Shown here: one piece after another, positions 5,321 to 6,847 of the stretch | How the letters are laid out: each line of letters begins with the position of its first letter | How positions within the stretch are numbered: position 1 is the first letter of the stretch | Assembly: GCA_028710055.1 (NCBI GenBank) | Contig: JAQUSX010000035.1 | Coordinates: forward strand, 1 to 6,847 | From: Clostridia bacterium | GTDB taxonomy: Bacteria; Bacillota; Clostridia; Christensenellales; CAG-314 | Reading direction: 5' to 3' | Length of the DNA stretch: 6,847 nt | Program-made: the position numbers and the translations under genes | Notes under the pieces: generated by a model | The model's input: only the letters and a program-made list of their open reading frames with translations | What the model was told of the DNA's origin: nothing | Databases searched by the model: none

Positions 5321-6073
5321 TTACAGTTTTGAGCCGTATACGGATTCGATATTATTTTCGTTAGTAATATCTAAGAATATTTTTTCCAGCGATACGGTCT
5401 TGTCTTTTTTGAGATTAGCCAAAGTATCGACGGCGATGAGTTTGCCGTGATTGATAATGGCTACTCTGTCGCAAACCTTTTCCACTACGTCGATTACGTG
5501 ACTGCTGAAAAATACTGTGTTTCCGTTGTCGGCGTGTTCGCGCATAAGTTTTTTTAATTCGTAAGCGGACTCAGGGTCGAGACCTGTAAGCGGTTCGTCA
5601 AGTATCCATAGTTTCGGTTCGTGAACAAGCGCGCCGATAACTAGGATTTTTTGTTTCATACCGTGAGAATATGATTTTATCTGCTCATTGGCGTTTTCTT
5701 CAAGATGGAAAAGTCTGAGATATTTTGTTTTGCGCTCTTCCAAAGTTTTTTGGGGAACGTCGTACATTTCGCCCATAAAATTAAGATATTCGTTGCCCGT
5801 AAGCTTATCGTAAGTATTATGCTCGTCGGGAACGTAGCCTATGGTCATTTTTGCTTTTATAGGGTCTCTTTTTAAATTTATACCGTTTATTTCAATATTA
5901 CCGCTGTCGGAGTTGAGTATGCCGGTAATCATTTTAATAGTTGTGGATTTTCCCGCTCCGTTAGGTCCTAAAAATCCGAATATTTCACCGTCTTTTACCT
6001 CCAAATTTAGTCCGTCGACCGCTTTAACAGGGGATTTTGCATAAGATTTGCTAACGTTTTCGATTTTTAGCAT
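5321..6073 (-). CDS. ABC transporter ATP-binding protein, ABC-2/EcsA-like exporter type
   Basis: This 250-residue cytoplasmic ATPase powers the permease encoded next to it. All main ABC elements are visible: Walker A GPNGAGKST (36-44), signature YSHGMKQK (135-142), Walker B KLWILDEP (154-161) with catalytic Glu160, D-loop TGLDP (163-167) and switch His191 in FFSSH. The Q-loop is unusual: the conserved Gln is absent and the segment reads GYVPDEHNTYDKLTG (79-93). EcsA-type ATPases have a similar YIPE segment, so this points to that subfamily and not to a dead enzyme. The last 40 residues form a tail typical of ABC-2 exporter ATPases. The start follows an AGGAG site ten bases upstream, just after the rarA stop. 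Substrate unknown; I avoid a symbol because EcsA identity is not proven. Confidence 0.95.
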   Translation of the reverse strand: MLKIENVSKSYAKSPVKAVDGLNLEVKDGEIFGFLGPNGAGKSTTIKMITGILNSDSGNIEINGINLKRDPIKAKMTIGYVPDEHNTYDKLTGNEYLNFMGEMYDVPQKTLEERKTKYLRLFHLEENANEQIKSYSHGMKQKILVIGALVHEPKLWILDEPLTGLDPESAYELKKLMREHADNGNTVFFSSHVIDVVEKVCDRVAIINHGKLIAVDTLANLKKDKTVSLEKIFLDITNENNIESVYGSKL

Positions 6074-6083
6074 AAAAAAAATT

Positions 6084-6088
6084 CTCCT
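6084..6088 (-). promoter_or_regulatory. Shine-Dalgarno of the ABC ATPase, directly after the rarA stop
   Basis: The minus strand reads TAAAGGAG, so AGGAG begins right after the rarA stop codon. Ten bases, eight of them a run of T, separate it from the ATG at 6071-6073. The spacing is at the long end of the useful range, and the homopolymer could vary in length. Confidence 0.7.
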
Positions 6089-6847
6089 TTATTTGTCGTT
6101 TTTATTGGGAATATAAATTTTAACATCTTTAAGTTCGTCGGGCAGATATTGCTGGTCAATATAGCCGCCGTAGTCGTGCGGGTATTTGTAATCGTTTCCC
6201 GCTCTGTTTGCCGTTTCTCGTGGTAAATTGGAGTCCATTAAGTGAAACGGCACTCTTGCCTTTGGATTGTTTCGGGCTAGCTCCGACGCTTTGCCCAAAG
6301 CCACAACTGTGGAATTAGATTTTTTCGCAAGGCTAATATATAAAATCGCTTCCGCGAGCGGTATTCTTCCTTCGGGTAAACCTATGTTTTGATACGCTTT
6401 CATCGCGCTGACGGCAATATTTAACGCGTTCGGGTCGGCAAGCCCTACGTCTTCGGCGGCGTGTATTACTATGCGGCGAGCAAGCAGCATTGGGTCGCAG
6501 CCTGCGTCGACGAGCCTTGAAAACCAAAATAAAGCCGCGTCGGGGTCGCTGCCGCGCATACTTTTGATAAAAGCGGAAATCATATCGTAATAGTTTTGCG
6601 AATCTATAGACATCGCCTTTTTTTGACACGAATCCGCAGCTATTTCTTTTGTGATTACTATTTTTCCTTTCTCGTTCGGCGGGGTGGAATTTACCGCAAG
6701 TTCCAGAGCGTTATACGCGTTTCTTAGGTCCCCCGCGCTTATCGACACTATTTGGTCAAGCCCTTCTTCGGTCAATTCTATATCTACGCCCTTAAAACCT
6801 TTGGGACTAGTTAACGCTTTTAAAATCCCTTCTTTGACGTCGTCATT
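6089..6847 (-). CDS. rarA: RarA (MgsA-type) replication-associated recombination protein A, C-terminal 252 residues
   Basis: RarA is a AAA+ ATPase related to clamp-loader subunits that acts at stalled replication forks with SSB. Full-length members have about 420-440 residues, so roughly 170-190 N-terminal residues with Walker A and B lie beyond the right edge. The frame is open to base 6847; a TTG at 6773-6775 is internal (a Leu codon), not a start. Visible are the sensor-2 helix AGDLRNAYNALELA (38-51 of the fragment, Arg42), and the tetramerisation/C-terminal domain with YYDMISAFIKSMRGSDPDAALFW, read here as YDMISAFIKSMRG then SDPDAALFW. Next come ARRIVIHAAEDVGLADP and LPEGRIPLAEAILYISLA, and the closing YKYPHDYGGYIDQQYLPDEL. 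These match RarA over the whole fragment. It is the first gene visible in the run and may be the head of the operon or a member of a longer one. Confidence 0.95.
   Translation of the reverse strand, partial: NDDVKEGILKALTSPKGFKGVDIELTEEGLDQIVSISAGDLRNAYNALELAVNSTPPNEKGKIVITKEIAADSCQKKAMSIDSQNYYDMISAFIKSMRGSDPDAALFWFSRLVDAGCDPMLLARRIVIHAAEDVGLADPNALNIAVSAMKAYQNIGLPEGRIPLAEAILYISLAKKSNSTVVALGKASELARNNPKARVPFHLMDSNLPRETANRAGNDYKYPHDYGGYIDQQYLPDELKDVKIYIPNKNDK

Noticed and set aside
6333..6629. 98-codon minus-strand frame inside rarA
   Set aside because: It is extremely Arg-rich and out of frame within the conserved RarA C-terminal domain.
6773..6775. TTG as the start of a 228-residue protein at the right edge
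   Set aside because: The frame continues upstream to the window edge with RarA-like residues, so this is an internal Leu codon of a truncated gene.
260..6847. Reassigned TGA codon, suggested by the lack of TGA stops (seven TAA, one TAG)
   Set aside because: Tryptophan is encoded by TGG, for instance in the GGDDQW motif of TyrS, and all genes have normal length without read-through. Preference for TAA is expected in AT-rich Bacillota.

Overview
The window is a compact, AT-rich bacterial segment in which every supportable gene lies on the minus strand. Transcription therefore runs from the right edge (6847) to the left edge (1). The gene set points to the Bacillota, most likely an anaerobic, possibly uncultured, clostridial lineage. 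The pointers are a MazF/EndoA-type endoribonuclease start, a clostridial-style tyrosyl-tRNA synthetase with GGDDQW and KMGKT motifs, a flavoredoxin-type flavin reductase, RecX, and strong AGGAG-type ribosome binding sites. Species cannot be named from this sequence. The genetic code looks standard: tryptophan is TGG and no gene needs TGA read-through.

Layout in the direction of transcription. (1) 6847-6089: C-terminal part of rarA, a AAA+ protein of replication-fork maintenance, cut by the window edge. (2) 6073-5321 and 5309-3639: an ABC-2-type ATPase and its large multi-pass permease, each starting a few bases after the stop before it, with a Shine-Dalgarno that begins directly at that stop codon. 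(3) 3612-2413: tyrS. (4) 2412-1801: a YigZ/IMPACT-family protein whose ATG abuts the tyrS stop. (5) A 78-bp gap, then 1722-1195: a flavoredoxin-like flavin reductase. (6) 1185-571: recX, 9 bp further on. (7) An 80-bp spacer with a candidate promoter, then 490-260: a 76-residue single-span membrane protein followed by an AT-rich intrinsic terminator. (8) A noncoding stretch of about 140 bp after the terminator, containing competing inverted repeats, and then the first 22 codons of a mazF-like toxin running off the left edge.

The seven genes rarA to recX look like one loose operon: same strand, gaps of 0 to 78 bp, several start signals suggesting translational coupling. They mix DNA-recombination functions at the two ends (RarA, RecX) with an exporter, tRNA charging, a protein of unknown function and a flavoprotein. 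I see no CRISPR array, insertion sequence, tRNA or rRNA, and no clear new multi-gene system. The parts most worth a second look are the mazF leader (mutually exclusive pairings, a UACAU motif, no antitoxin gene next to it), the small membrane protein with its own promoter and terminator, and tyrS inside an operon with no room for a T-box leader.
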